Below, piece by piece: positions 38,242 to 48,199 of a DNA stretch of 64,000 bases; position 1 is the stretch's first letter; every line of letters begins with the position of its first letter. The stretch spans positions 124,001 to 188,000 of the forward strand of contig CAWFUH010000004.1 of assembly GCA_963818855.1 (NCBI GenBank). Direction: 5' to 3'. A model generated the notes under the pieces. It was not told the DNA's origin and searched no databases. It saw only the letters and a program-made list of their open reading frames with translations. A program made the translations under genes and the position numbers. The DNA comes from Bog-159 sp963818855 (GTDB taxonomy: Bacteria; Acidobacteriota; Terriglobia; Bryobacterales; Bryobacteraceae).

Positions 38242-38280
38242 TTGACACATGACCGCTATCCTGTTACTGTGGGCATAACA
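38242..38280 (+). promoter_or_regulatory. Promoter and candidate operator of padR-2
   Basis: A perfect -35 TTGACA (38242-38247) is followed after 17 nt by TACTGT (38265-38270). The inverted repeat TGTTA-N9-TAACA (38262-38280) covers the -10 and the expected start site, a good position for PadR repression. The strong AGGAGG (38282-38287) lies directly after it. Confidence 0.6.
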
Positions 38281-38294
38281 CAGGAGGTGGCAAT

Positions 38295-38648
38295 TTGGCT
38301 GAGAAGAAACTGGACCTGTTGCAAGGTACCCTCGACCTGATGGTGCTGCAAACCCTGGCCGCCATGGGGTCTCTGCACGGCTATGGCATCGCCCGGCGCA
38401 TCGAACAGGCCAGCGGCGACGCGGTTCTGTTGAACCAGGGAACCATCTACGCCTCCCTCGTACGCCTGCAGCAGCGCGGCTGGATCTCGGCCGCTTGGGG
38501 CGTTTCGGATAACAACCGCAAAGCCAAGTTCTATTCGATTACCAGGCGGGGCCGCAAACAACTGGTGAATGACGCCGCTTACTGGCAGCGCCTCTCCGGC
38601 GTAATGGGCCGCGTGCTCGCCATGCAACCGGAAGGCGGTGACCAATGA
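38295..38648 (+). CDS. PadR family transcriptional regulator (padR-2)
   Basis: 117 residues, starting at TTG 38295 behind AGGAGG. The winged helix reads LDLLQGTLDLMVLQTLAAMGSLHGYGIARRIEQASGDAVLLNQGTIYASLVRLQQRGWI, followed by the C-terminal helix region SITRRGRKQLVNDAAYWQRLSGVMGRVL. It differs clearly from padR-1 and starts a second transcription unit with its own promoter. Its stop overlaps the ATG of the sixth ADOP by four bases (ATGA), which implies translational coupling. Confidence 0.9.
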   Translation: MAEKKLDLLQGTLDLMVLQTLAAMGSLHGYGIARRIEQASGDAVLLNQGTIYASLVRLQQRGWISAAWGVSDNNRKAKFYSITRRGRKQLVNDAAYWQRLSGVMGRVLAMQPEGGDQ

Positions 38649-41285
38649 TCGATACGCTGCAGCAGTTCCTCGCGCGGCTAGCCAGTTTCGTCCGCAAGGC
38701 TCCCCTGGATAGCGATCTCGATGCGGAGATGGCCGCGCACCTGGATCTGGCCATCGAAGACAATCTACGGCGCGGCCTCTCGCCCCAGGAAGTCCGCCGC
38801 CAGGCGCTGGTGCGATTCGGAGGCCTGCAGCAATCCAAAGAGCAACACCGCGAAGCCCGCGGCCTTCCCATGCTCGACGTGCTGCTGCAGGATCTCCGCT
38901 ACACGTTCCGCACGTTGCGCCGCGACCGTGGCTTTACGGCCGTCGCCGTGATGATTCTGGCGCTGGGAATCGGCGCCAACATCGCAGTCTTCAGCGTGGT
39001 GAATACCATCCTGCTGCAGCCGCTGCCGTTCCGCGATCCGCGGCAGCTCGTATGGATCGCGGCCAACCGTGGCGTGGGCGGCCTGTCCGCCATAACTTAT
39101 CCCGTCGCTGTCTACGAGGAGTTCCAACGTCACAACCGGTCCTTTCAAGACGTTACCAGCTATATGCCCTTCTTCGGTGACTCCGACTACAAGCTGACCG
39201 GCCGGGGCGAGCCGCAACAGCTCGCGGGCGTCATGGTCGCCGGGAACTTCTTTTCCACATTGGGTGTGAAGCCTATTCTGGGACGGCTCTTCACGCCGGA
39301 AGAGTGCCGGAAAAACGGCCGCGCCGCGGTCATTCTCGGATACTATTTCTGGCAGAGGCAATTTGCGGCGGATCCCGCCATCGTAGGGCGTAGCATCATT
39401 TTGAACAACCGCCCGGTAATGGTCGTCGGTATCCTGCCCGCATCTTTCGATTTCAGCTCTGTCTTCACCCCGGGCGCGCAGAAGGATATCTTCGTCCCGG
39501 CCGTCATGGATGCGCTGCGCGATGACGGCAACGCCCTGGCTCTGTTGGGCCGCCTGAAGCCCGGCGCGACGGTGGCCCAGGCACAGGCGGAAGTGGATAT
39601 CCTGATGCCGCAGCTGCGGGCCGCTCACAAGGACTGGTACGACGGTTATGCCACGGCCATGACAGGGTTGCAGGACCACGTCAGCGGAAAGCTGCGCCGC
39701 TCTCTGGTGGTGCTGTGGTGCGCAGTGGGAGTGATTTTGCTGATCGTCTGCGTGAACCTGTCCAACCTGCTGCTGGCTCGCACTGCCGCGCGCGGCAAAG
39801 AGTTCGCCATGCGCTGCGCACTGGGCGCGGCTCGCACCCGCATCGTGCGCCAGTTGCTTACCGAAAGCCTGGTGCTGGCATCCGCAGGCGCGGTGCTGGG
39901 GTTGGGAATTGCACATGCAATGACCTTCTATCTCGCCCGCCAGGGATCCATGGCGCTTCCTCTACTCAGCAGGCTGCGTGTGGATGGCGCGGCGCTGGTT
40001 TGGACCGTGCTCATTGCTGGGGCCGCCGCGCTTCTGTTCGGTCTCGCGCCGAGCTTACGAGTGTCCGCCGCCAATTTGCAGGACGCGCTCAAGGATACCG
40101 GCCATGGCATGAGCGGCGGACGCCGGCACGACCGACTGCGCGCCGCGCTAGTGGTTTCCGAAGTCGCCCTGGCCTGTGTCCTGCTAGTCGGGCGCGGGAC
40201 TGCTACTGCGCAGTTTTCTCCGCGTGCTGGACGTCGATTTGGGATTCCAACCCAGCCGCGCCGCCGCTATCAAGATCGATTACGACGATGGCGGCAAGAT
40301 CGAGAACCGTGGCCCCATTCTGCAGGAAATCCTGCGGCGTGTCTCCGCGATTCCCGGCATACAAGCGTCCGGTATCGTGGATATGCTGCCGCTCGACCGG
40401 AATCGCAACTGGGACCTCGCGGCGAAAGGCAGGGTCTACGGAAATGATGAGACACGTGCGGCGTTCGTTTACGTTGTCACGCCCGGCTACCTGCGCGCCA
40501 TCGGCATGCAATTGCGTGAAGGCCGCGACTTCAACTGGCAGGACACATCCACCAAAGAACGCGTTGTGGTGATCAACCAGGCTGCCGCCCGCTATCATTG
40601 GCCCCGCCAGGACGCGCTCGGCCGCACCGCCGTGGTCATGGGTCGCGATGCGCTTGTGATCGGCGTGATCTCCGATGTCCGCGAAAGCAGCGTGGAACAG
40701 GGATCGGGAATCGAAATGTATCTGTCCGCCGCCCAAGCCGATCCGGAGGGAGCCGAACTCGTGGTCCGTAGCGGGCTCGCGCCTGGCGCGCTGGCTCCCA
40801 CTCTCATGCGAACCTTGCGCGCATATAATCCCGAACAGCCCGCCGCCGAATTTCGTCCCATCCAAACCGTCGTGGATCACGCCACTTCGCCGCGCCGCTT
40901 CCTCGCCACGCTGGTCGCCATCTTCGCCGGCTTGGGATTGCTGCTGGCGTCGCTAGGCATCTATGGCGTCATCTCTTACTCGGTCACACGCCAGACGCAG
41001 GAGATCGGTATCCGCATGGCTCTGGGCGCTACCGCTGCGCGCGTACAACGGGACGTAATCGCCCGCACGATGCGCCTGGTGCTGGCGGGCATGCTGCTGG
41101 GTACCGTCGTTTCGGCGATTGCCGCGCGATCGATTGCCGCGCTGTTATTCAATACCGAACCAGGCGATCCGTCGGCCTTTGCGGCCACCATCCTGCTGCT
41201 GGCGGCCGTGGCGCTGATCGCCGGATATATCCCTGCCCGCCGCGCCGCACGCATCCATCCCATGCTCGCCCTGCGCACGACCTAA
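38645..41285 (+). pseudogene. ADOP family permease 6, frameshifted (+1 at 40190-40192)
   Basis: Two frames, 38645-40447 and 40224-41285, together make one ADOP permease of about 879 residues. The first frame is normal through LRAALVVSEVALACVLLVG and then turns to nonsense (RGTATAQFSPRAGRR). Removing one G from the GGG at 40190-40192 restores VGAGLLLRSFLRVLDVDLGFQPSRAA, the expected sequence. The second half carries the FtsX C-terminal segment ISYSVTRQTQEIGIRMALGATAARVQRDV and ends MLALRTT. It is the most divergent member of the array, with MIDTLQQFLARLASFVRKAPLDSDLDAEMAAHLDLAIEDN at the N-terminus. A one-base assembly error is as likely as a real mutation. Confidence 0.88.
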
Positions 41286-41306
41286 GGAGGGCGGGCTTCA
41301 GCCGGC

Positions 41307-41324
41307 GCAGGGCTTAAGCCCTGC
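41307..41324. repeat. 18-nt perfect palindrome between ADOP 6 and addB
   Basis: GCAGGGCTTAAGCCCTGC at 41307-41324, preceded by GCGGGCTTCAGCCGGC (41291-41306), gives a double hairpin. It lies between the two units and could terminate transcription of the permease unit, though no T-run follows. It belongs visually with the elements at 24397 and 52645. Confidence 0.45.
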
Positions 41325-41342
41325 CTGTTAAACTGCGGCATA

Positions 41343-44300
41343 GTGCGCCGATCAGTAGAATCCGCCTCATATTCCGTACTGCTCGAATCCGCAGCCGAAT
41401 TTCTGCATTCGCTCGAAGACTATCCGGAAGTCGTGGTCATAGCCCACACGCGCGGAGCAGCCGACGATTTCGCCCGCACCGCCTGCCGCCATGGCCTGCT
41501 GGGCTTGCATCGCCTGACGCTGACCGGATTGGCGGTAGACCTCGCAGAAGCACCGCTGGCGCGCGCCGGCCTTTCACTCGCAGGCGGCTTGAGCGCCCAG
41601 GCCATGGTAGCGCGCGTGATTCATAAGCTGAAAGCGGAATCCATCCCGTATTTCGAGCGCGTCGCGGAGACGCCGGGATTAGCCCGCGCGGTGGCTGCCA
41701 CAATTGCCGAGCTGCGCCTCGAAGGCGTGCGCCCCGAACAGGTCGCAGTCACCGGTCCGCCGGGCCGCGATCTGGCGCGCATGGCGGCTCTGTTCGAAGA
41801 GGATCTGGCCCAGCGATCCTCCGCCGATTTCGCGCTGCTGTTGCAGTATGCGATCGCGGCTGCGAGGGAAGGAAAGCACCGGCTGCTGGGACTGCCGGTC
41901 GTGCTCCTGGATCCGGATCTGCGCTCGGCACTTCGCCGGGAGTTCGCCGAAGCAATAATGAAGCAGGCGCCCGTAGTCTTAGAAGCCATCCTGAAGCCAG
42001 GTGGGGCCGGCTCGCAGCCCGCCACCACCCTCGACCGAATTCGCCAATCCCTCTTCGTCCCAACATCCGCGCCCGACAACGAACCGGATCAAAGCCTGGA
42101 CTACTTCTCCGCGGCGGGGGAATCCCTAGAATGCGTCGAAATCGTGCGCCGCATCCACCAGGCCGCGTCAAACGGCATACCATTCGACGGCATGGCCATC
42201 CTGCTGCGGTCGCCGGAACGTTATCAGCCGTTAGTGGAAGAAGCGCTGCGGCGGGCAGGCATCCCCGCCTACTTCACCCGCGGCGTGGCGCGGCCCGATC
42301 CATCCGGACGCGCATTTCTGGCCTTGCTGGCGTGCGCCAGCGAAGGTTGTTCCGCAACGCGCTTTGCCGAATATCTTTCGCTGGGGCAAACGCCGCGGCT
42401 CGACCGCACATCGCGCGACGATGCCACGCCGCCGCTTCCCCCCGATGATGAAATGCTCACGCGCGTTTACGAGCGCGCCGCTGAACCCGCGCCCGCAGTC
42501 GATCGCGAGCCGGCCGAAAGCCCGGCTGAAAACCCGTCTGAAAACCCGTCTGAAAACGAAGACGCCGCGGTGATTGGCGGCACCCTGCAATCGCCCGCGG
42601 CCTGGGAGAAACTGCTGGTGGACGCCGCGGTCATCGGCGGGCGTGAGCGTTGGGCCCGCCGCTTGCGCGGCCTGGATGCCGAGTTCCGTATGCGCCTGGC
42701 CGACCTCGGACAAAAAGAGGAAGGCCGCCGCCAGCACTTGGAGCGCGAAATCGCCCGCCTCAAGAATCTGGAAAAATTCGCTCTCCCGCTGATCGAGCGG
42801 CTGGCCGCCTTGCCCACGCAGGCGGATTGGGGCGATTGGATCGAGCATCTCGGCGCGCTGGCCGGAACCGCGCTTCGCCGCCCTGAATCCGTCCTCTCCG
42901 TGTTAAGCGAATTGCAAGCTATGGCCGAGGTCGGGCCGGTGGGCCTGGGGGAGGTTTCCGGCGTCCTGAGCGACCGTCTGCGTTTTCTGCGCCGCGAGCC
43001 GCCGGCCGATCGCCGCTATGGCAGCGTGTGGGTGGCCGGCATCGACGAGGTGCGCGGACGCGCCTTCGATATCGTGTTTCTGCCGGGATTGTGTGAAGGC
43101 CTGTTCCCCAGCCGTCCGCACGAAGATCCCATCTTACTGGACGATTATCGCCGCAAGCTGAACGCCGGCCTGCGCGTGCAGGACGACCGCGTGGCCGACG
43201 AACGCCGCCGCCTGCACATGGCCTGCGCGGCGGCGCGCACGCGCCTGGTTTTCTCATATCCGCGCGTGGACGCCGTCGAATCGCGCCCGCGTGTGCCATC
43301 GTTCTATGCGCTCGAGATCGTACGCGCGGCGTATGGGCGGCTGCCCGATCTGCGCACGTTCGAAGAGAAGGCCCGCCGCGCTGCTCCCTCGCGCCTGGAT
43401 TGGCCGGCGCCCGCGGATGCGCGCGAGGCCATCGACGATGCGGAATTCGACCTGGCCACGCTCGGCCGGACGGCTGCCAAAGGCGCCGGGCATTACCTGA
43501 TAGCCGCCAATCAGTACCTAGCCGAATCCCTGCGCCGTCACGGACGCCGCCATCGCGCTGCCTGGTTCTCCGCCGATGGCCTGGTGAAACCGGACGAAGC
43601 CACCCGCGCCGTGCTGGCCACCCAACGTCTGGCGGCGCGCAGTTACTCACCGTCGGCCCTGCAACATTTCGCGCTTTGCCCTTACCGCTTCCTGCTGTAT
43701 GCCATCTACAGCTTCCGGCCGCGCGCCGAGACCGTCGCGCTGGAGCAAATGGATCCGCTCACTCGCGGCGCGCTCTTCCACCAGGCGCAGTTCCAACTCT
43801 TCCGCGAATTGCAGACCGCGCAACTGCTGCCCATTCGGCCGGCGCACCAGGCGCGCATCACCGAAATTGCAGACCGCGTACTCGATCGTGTAGCAGCCGA
43901 GAACGAGGAGACACTCGCGCCGGCCATACCGCGCGTGTGGCGCGACGAGATCGAAGGATTGCGCGCCGATTTGCGCGGCTGGATCGAACACGTAGCCAAG
44001 AGCGGCGGCGACTGGCTGCCGGCCCATTTCGAATTCAGCTTTGGTTTGCCGCCCGGCGACGGCCGCGATCCGCACAGCACTCCGGACGAAGCCGTGCTCG
44101 ACGACGGCGTGCGCCTGCGCGGCGCCATCGATCTGATCGAGAGACATCCGGCGCGACGCACGCTGCGCATCACCGACCATAAGACTGGCAAAGTGCCCAC
44201 GCCAGAACCGTCCTATGTCGGCGGCGGCGCCTATCTGCAACCGCTGGCCTATGCGCTTGCCGCGGGGAAGTTGCTCGGTGCCCAAGCGGAGCTGAGCCGG

Positions 44301-44558
44301 CTTTATTACTGCACCCACCAAGGCGGATTTCGCGAGATCCCATTCGACATCACTCCGCCGCGACTGGCGTTTTTCAAGCACGCCATGAAGCTGATCGACG
44401 GCGAGATCGCGCGCGGCTTCCTGCCCGCCGCGCCGCAGCGGGATGCCTGTGCGCTCTGCGACTACCGGCCGATTTGCGGCCCGCTCGAAGAGCGGCGCAC
44501 CGCCAAGAAAGATCCCGACGAGCTGGACGCACTGCAACAGTTGAGGAACATGCCGTGA
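41343..44558 (+). CDS. addB: AddB-like helicase/nuclease subunit with C-terminal PD-(D/E)XK nuclease and Fe-S cluster motif
   Basis: 1071 residues from GTG 41343, without an evident Shine-Dalgarno. The C-terminal PD-(D/E)XK nuclease is clear: Cys in SPSALQHFALCPYRFLLY (about C779), catalytic Asp in RGAIDLIERHP (about D930), and DHKTGK. Three further cysteines in CALCDYRPIC (C1036, C1039, C1045) complete a likely 4Fe-4S staple. The N-terminus resembles a UvrD-like helicase fold but has no recognisable Walker A. Helicase-type motifs are weak except for VAGIDEVRGRAFDIVFLPGLCEG. It pairs with the overlapping addA, and together they would resect double-strand breaks for recombination. Confidence 0.85.
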   Translation: MRRSVESASYSVLLESAAEFLHSLEDYPEVVVIAHTRGAADDFARTACRHGLLGLHRLTLTGLAVDLAEAPLARAGLSLAGGLSAQAMVARVIHKLKAESIPYFERVAETPGLARAVAATIAELRLEGVRPEQVAVTGPPGRDLARMAALFEEDLAQRSSADFALLLQYAIAAAREGKHRLLGLPVVLLDPDLRSALRREFAEAIMKQAPVVLEAILKPGGAGSQPATTLDRIRQSLFVPTSAPDNEPDQSLDYFSAAGESLECVEIVRRIHQAASNGIPFDGMAILLRSPERYQPLVEEALRRAGIPAYFTRGVARPDPSGRAFLALLACASEGCSATRFAEYLSLGQTPRLDRTSRDDATPPLPPDDEMLTRVYERAAEPAPAVDREPAESPAENPSENPSENEDAAVIGGTLQSPAAWEKLLVDAAVIGGRERWARRLRGLDAEFRMRLADLGQKEEGRRQHLEREIARLKNLEKFALPLIERLAALPTQADWGDWIEHLGALAGTALRRPESVLSVLSELQAMAEVGPVGLGEVSGVLSDRLRFLRREPPADRRYGSVWVAGIDEVRGRAFDIVFLPGLCEGLFPSRPHEDPILLDDYRRKLNAGLRVQDDRVADERRRLHMACAAARTRLVFSYPRVDAVESRPRVPSFYALEIVRAAYGRLPDLRTFEEKARRAAPSRLDWPAPADAREAIDDAEFDLATLGRTAAKGAGHYLIAANQYLAESLRRHGRRHRAAWFSADGLVKPDEATRAVLATQRLAARSYSPSALQHFALCPYRFLLYAIYSFRPRAETVALEQMDPLTRGALFHQAQFQLFRELQTAQLLPIRPAHQARITEIADRVLDRVAAENEETLAPAIPRVWRDEIEGLRADLRGWIEHVAKSGGDWLPAHFEFSFGLPPGDGRDPHSTPDEAVLDDGVRLRGAIDLIERHPARRTLRITDHKTGKVPTPEPSYVGGGAYLQPLAYALAAGKLLGAQAELSRLYYCTHQGGFREIPFDITPPRLAFFKHAMKLIDGEIARGFLPAAPQRDACALCDYRPICGPLEERRTAKKDPDELDALQQLRNMP

Positions 44559-47500
44559 TCGCCGGCGTCCACACGAGCGATGATGCCGCCCGCGAACGCA
44601 TCCGCGATTCTCTCGGCGAAAGCCTGATCGTGGAAGCCTCAGCCGGAACCGGTAAGACTACGGAATTGATCGGTCGCATCGTGCGTGTGCTGATGGCGGG
44701 CACGCCGGTGGATCAGATTGTAGCCGTGACATTCACACACAAAGCTGCCGGAGAGCTGAAAATCCGGCTGCGCCAGGAACTCGACCACGCGCGCGCCGGG
44801 TGCGCCGATCCGCAGGCGCGCGGGCATCTGGAAGACGCACTGGAGCGTCTGGAAGAAGCCGCCATCGGGACCATCCACGGCTACTGTGAACAGATCCTGC
44901 GCGAACGTCCGGTGGAAGCTCGCATCGATCCGGCATTCGAAGTACTCACCGAGCCGGAAGCGGATCGCGTGCGCGCGCGGGCCTTCGATAGCTGGCTGCA
45001 ACAGAAACTGCGCGACGGCTCCGATACCTTGCGGCGCGCCTTCGCGCGATTGGCCTGGCGGCCACGATGGCAGGCGTCCTCGCCGCCCGTCGAAGCGCTG
45101 CAATATGCCGGCAAGCAATTGGTGGAATGGCGCGATTACGGCTCGCCCTGGCGCCGCCCGCCGTTCGATCGCAACGCCCGCATCGATGCGCTGTTCGATG
45201 AATGCCGCGCGCTGGCCGGGATGGCTAGCCAATGCACGCGTCCGCAAGACGAACTGGCGCGATCCTTGCGGCCGCTCGCCGATCTGCTCAGCCGGCCCGG
45301 CGATTACGATACGCGCGAGGGGCGGCTGACGCGACTGGCGAGCGATCTCAAGTACGATTTCAAAAAAGGCAGGGGCGCCTTCGCACCGGACATCACCCGC
45401 GAGCACGTGCTGCAGGCGCGCACAGACCTGCTTGCGCATCTCGAAGCGTTCTGCCGGGAAGCCGGCGCCGATTTTGCGGCCGCCCTGCGGGATGAAATGC
45501 AGGACTTCATCGCGACTTACACCGCGCACAAGCGGCGCGCCGGCAAACTCGATTTTATCGACCTGCTGCTGATCGTGCGCGATATGGTGCGCGATAACCG
45601 CGAGGTCCGCAATTATCTGCAGCGGCGCTATGCGCGCATCTTCGTCGACGAGTTTCAGGATACCGATCCGCTGCAAGCCGAAATCCTGATCCTGCTTTCC
45701 GCGGACGACCCCGCCCAAAGCGACTGGCGCAGCGTCACGCCCATGGCCGGCAAGCTCTTCGTGGTTGGCGACCCCAAGCAATCCATTTACAAATTCCGGC
45801 GTGCCGACGTAGTGCTGTATGAAGAGATCGCGCAGGCGCTCGCCGCCCGAGGCGTGGCCACCATACATCTGACCAGGAGCTTTCGCGCCGTGCCCGCGAT
45901 TCAGCAAATGGTCAATGCGGCTTTTGCCCCGCTGATGACCGGCGACCGCGAATGTGGCGAAGCCCGTTATGCGCCGCTCGAAGAATACACGCCGGCCTAC
46001 GATTCGCAGCCTGCCATTGTTGCGCTTCCTGCACCGGTCAGCGCGCGCGCCACCAAGCCCGAAATCGCCGAGCGTCTTCCGCAAACTATCGCCGCCTACA
46101 TCGAGTGGCTCGTCAACCGCAGCGGCTGGAAAGTGCGCGACCCGCGCAATAACACGCGCGTGCCGCTCCAGGCCCGCCACATCTGCATCCTGTTCCGCAA
46201 GATGTTGGACTACCGCAAGGACCTTTCCTGGGAATACACGCAGGCACTCGAGGCGCGCAACATTCCGCACCTGCTGGTCGGTTCGAAATCGTTCTATCAC
46301 CGCGATGAAGTCGAAACCATCCGCACGGCGCTGGCCGCCATCGAGTGGCCGGACGACGAGCTGTCGGTTTTCGGTACGCTGCGCGGATCGCTGTTCGCCA
46401 TTCCAGACGATCTGCTGCTGCGCTTCCGGCTCGAGGCCCACCACACGCTGCATCCTTTTCGCCGCCTGCCGGAGGATCTGCCGGCCGAATTTGCATTGCT
46501 GCGGGACGCGCTCGCAATTCTTGCGGACCTGAACCGCCATCGCAATCGCCGTCCCATCGCGGACACCATTAACGCGCTGTTGGAGAAGACTCGCGCGCAC
46601 GCCGGCTTCATGCTGCGCAAGGCCGGCGCGCAAGTGCTGGCTAATGCCGCGCGCGTTGGCGATCTGGCGCGCGCCTTCGAACTCACGGGCGGCCTCTCGT
46701 TTCGCGGTTTCGTCGAGGATCTGGCCGCCCAGGCCGAAAAAGCTGAATCCGCTGAAGCGCCCGTGCTCGAAGAAGCCTCCGACGGTGTGCGCCTGATGAC
46801 CGTGCATGGCGCCAAGGGACTGGAATTTCCGGTCGTGATCCTGGCGCACGTAACCACCAACATCGCGCGTCAGGATGCCGAGCGGTTCGTGGATGGAGAT
46901 CTCTGCGCCACGCGCCTGTTGGAGGTCGCGCCATGGGAATTGCTCGATGCCGAGCGGCGCGAACACGAACGCGAGGTGGCCGAAGGCGTGCGCGTAGCCT
47001 ATGTAGCCGCAACGCGCGCACGCGATCTGCTGGTGGTTCCCGTAGTGGGGGATCGCCCCGTGGATGGATGGCTGGCGCCGCTGAACGATGCTCTCTATGC
47101 GGCGCGCGACGACCGCCGAGCCAAAGCCGCAGCCGCAGGCTGCCCCGTATTTGAAGGCGATGCCACGGTGCTGTGTGCGCCGCCGGAGGAGTCCGTCAGG
47201 CCGGGTCTGCATCGTCCGCAAGCCGGCCATCATCAGGTGGTCTGGTGGGATTCGCTGGCGCTGCGGTTGGACGTGCCGCCAAGCGAAGGCTTGCGGCAGG
47301 AGGACATCCTCTCCGCTGAGCCTGCGGAGCAGGTAGCGGAGGGTAGCGAGCGCTATCGCCAGTGGCAGCAGCAGCGCCGGCAAACCGTCCAGCGGGGTTT
47401 GGCGCCGGCGTTCCGGATCGTGTCACCAACCGAGGGCAGTGTTGAGCCGCCTACCCGCCGCGCCATCCATATAGAAAACGTTGCCATAGCCGGCGAACGG

Positions 47501-47935
47501 CCCGCCGGCCCGCGCTTCGGCACCCTGATGCATGCCATTCTCCGCGATCTCGATCTGCACGCCGATCCGCAAGACGCATCCGTGCAAATCGGCGCATTAG
47601 CCCGCGTGCACGCCCGCCTGCTGGGTGCATCCGCCGAGGAAACCGATGCCGCCGCTCTGGCCGTGGAAGCTGCCTGGGCACACCCGCTGCTGGCACGCGC
47701 GCGCGTTGCCCAGCGCTGCCATCGCGAATTGCCCGTCCAACTGCGCCTCGCGGACGGACAGTTGCTCGAAGGTGTGATCGATTTAGCTTTTCTGGAGCAG
47801 GACCGCTGGGTGGTGGTGGACTTCAAGAGTGGCGTCGGCAACTCCGCGCGCTACGAAAATCAATTGCAATGGTATCTATACGTACTGTCAACGCTCACAG
47901 AGCGGGACGCGGCGGGATACCTGCTGCGGATATAG
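44555..47935 (+). CDS. addA: AddA-like ATP-dependent helicase/nuclease (UvrD superfamily 1 with C-terminal nuclease)
   Basis: 1126 residues from GTG 44555, which overlaps the addB stop as GTGA. Walker A is SAGTGKT (29-35). Other superfamily 1 motifs are VTFTHKAAGEL, FVDEFQDTDPLQ, VVGDPKQSIYKFRRADV, LTRSFRAVP, LMTVHGAKGLEFPVVIL and AYVAATRARDLLVV. The C-terminus has a RecB-type nuclease: LEGVIDLAFLEQDRWVVVDFKSG, then NQLQWYLYVLSTL. This subunit supplies ATP-driven 3'-5' translocation and one of two nuclease sites. A longer frame from 44474 would lie inside addB and is rejected. The unit ends with a hairpin at 47936. Confidence 0.92.
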   Translation: MIAGVHTSDDAARERIRDSLGESLIVEASAGTGKTTELIGRIVRVLMAGTPVDQIVAVTFTHKAAGELKIRLRQELDHARAGCADPQARGHLEDALERLEEAAIGTIHGYCEQILRERPVEARIDPAFEVLTEPEADRVRARAFDSWLQQKLRDGSDTLRRAFARLAWRPRWQASSPPVEALQYAGKQLVEWRDYGSPWRRPPFDRNARIDALFDECRALAGMASQCTRPQDELARSLRPLADLLSRPGDYDTREGRLTRLASDLKYDFKKGRGAFAPDITREHVLQARTDLLAHLEAFCREAGADFAAALRDEMQDFIATYTAHKRRAGKLDFIDLLLIVRDMVRDNREVRNYLQRRYARIFVDEFQDTDPLQAEILILLSADDPAQSDWRSVTPMAGKLFVVGDPKQSIYKFRRADVVLYEEIAQALAARGVATIHLTRSFRAVPAIQQMVNAAFAPLMTGDRECGEARYAPLEEYTPAYDSQPAIVALPAPVSARATKPEIAERLPQTIAAYIEWLVNRSGWKVRDPRNNTRVPLQARHICILFRKMLDYRKDLSWEYTQALEARNIPHLLVGSKSFYHRDEVETIRTALAAIEWPDDELSVFGTLRGSLFAIPDDLLLRFRLEAHHTLHPFRRLPEDLPAEFALLRDALAILADLNRHRNRRPIADTINALLEKTRAHAGFMLRKAGAQVLANAARVGDLARAFELTGGLSFRGFVEDLAAQAEKAESAEAPVLEEASDGVRLMTVHGAKGLEFPVVILAHVTTNIARQDAERFVDGDLCATRLLEVAPWELLDAERREHEREVAEGVRVAYVAATRARDLLVVPVVGDRPVDGWLAPLNDALYAARDDRRAKAAAAGCPVFEGDATVLCAPPEESVRPGLHRPQAGHHQVVWWDSLALRLDVPPSEGLRQEDILSAEPAEQVAEGSERYRQWQQQRRQTVQRGLAPAFRIVSPTEGSVEPPTRRAIHIENVAIAGERPAGPRFGTLMHAILRDLDLHADPQDASVQIGALARVHARLLGASAEETDAAALAVEAAWAHPLLARARVAQRCHRELPVQLRLADGQLLEGVIDLAFLEQDRWVVVDFKSGVGNSARYENQLQWYLYVLSTLTERDAAGYLLRI

Positions 47936-47957
47936 GCTGGCGGACTCCGCCGCCAGC
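47936..47957 (+). terminator. Hairpin terminator candidate after addA
   Basis: GCTGGCGG (47936-47943) pairs with CCGCCAGC (47950-47957) over a 6-nt loop, starting at the base after the addA stop. There is no T-run, so termination efficiency is uncertain. Confidence 0.45.
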
Positions 47958-48164
47958 GTTGCACAACACATTGATAATGCTATCGTTTAGTCGGCGTGGA
48001 AGATCTCCACAGCTCACTTTGATTAAAAATCGTTAAAATGAGACGATTCGGTGTGAAACCATTGACTGGCAGACAGGCGTCATGATCTAATTCGAGCGTG
48101 TCGTTTGATGTGTGTTTTTGACACCCGAAATACTGGGTTCTCCGTTGAATGCAAAGAATTTCTC
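47958..48164. other. AT-richer intergenic region
   Basis: No gene or recognised RNA is seen. The base composition is clearly less GC-rich than the coding regions around it. Together with the promoter and leader to 48453 it makes a gap of about 500 nt. Confidence 0.4.
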
Positions 48165-48193
48165 TTGACACGGACTGAGCGATACGGTATGTA
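48165..48193 (+). promoter_or_regulatory. Promoter upstream of the 48454 secreted protein gene
   Basis: A perfect -35 TTGACA (48165-48170) is followed by TATGTATAT from 48188, with 17 nt to TATGTA. The -10 is imperfect. Transcription would start near 48200, leaving a leader of about 250 nt. Confidence 0.5.
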
Positions 48194-48199
48194 TATCTT

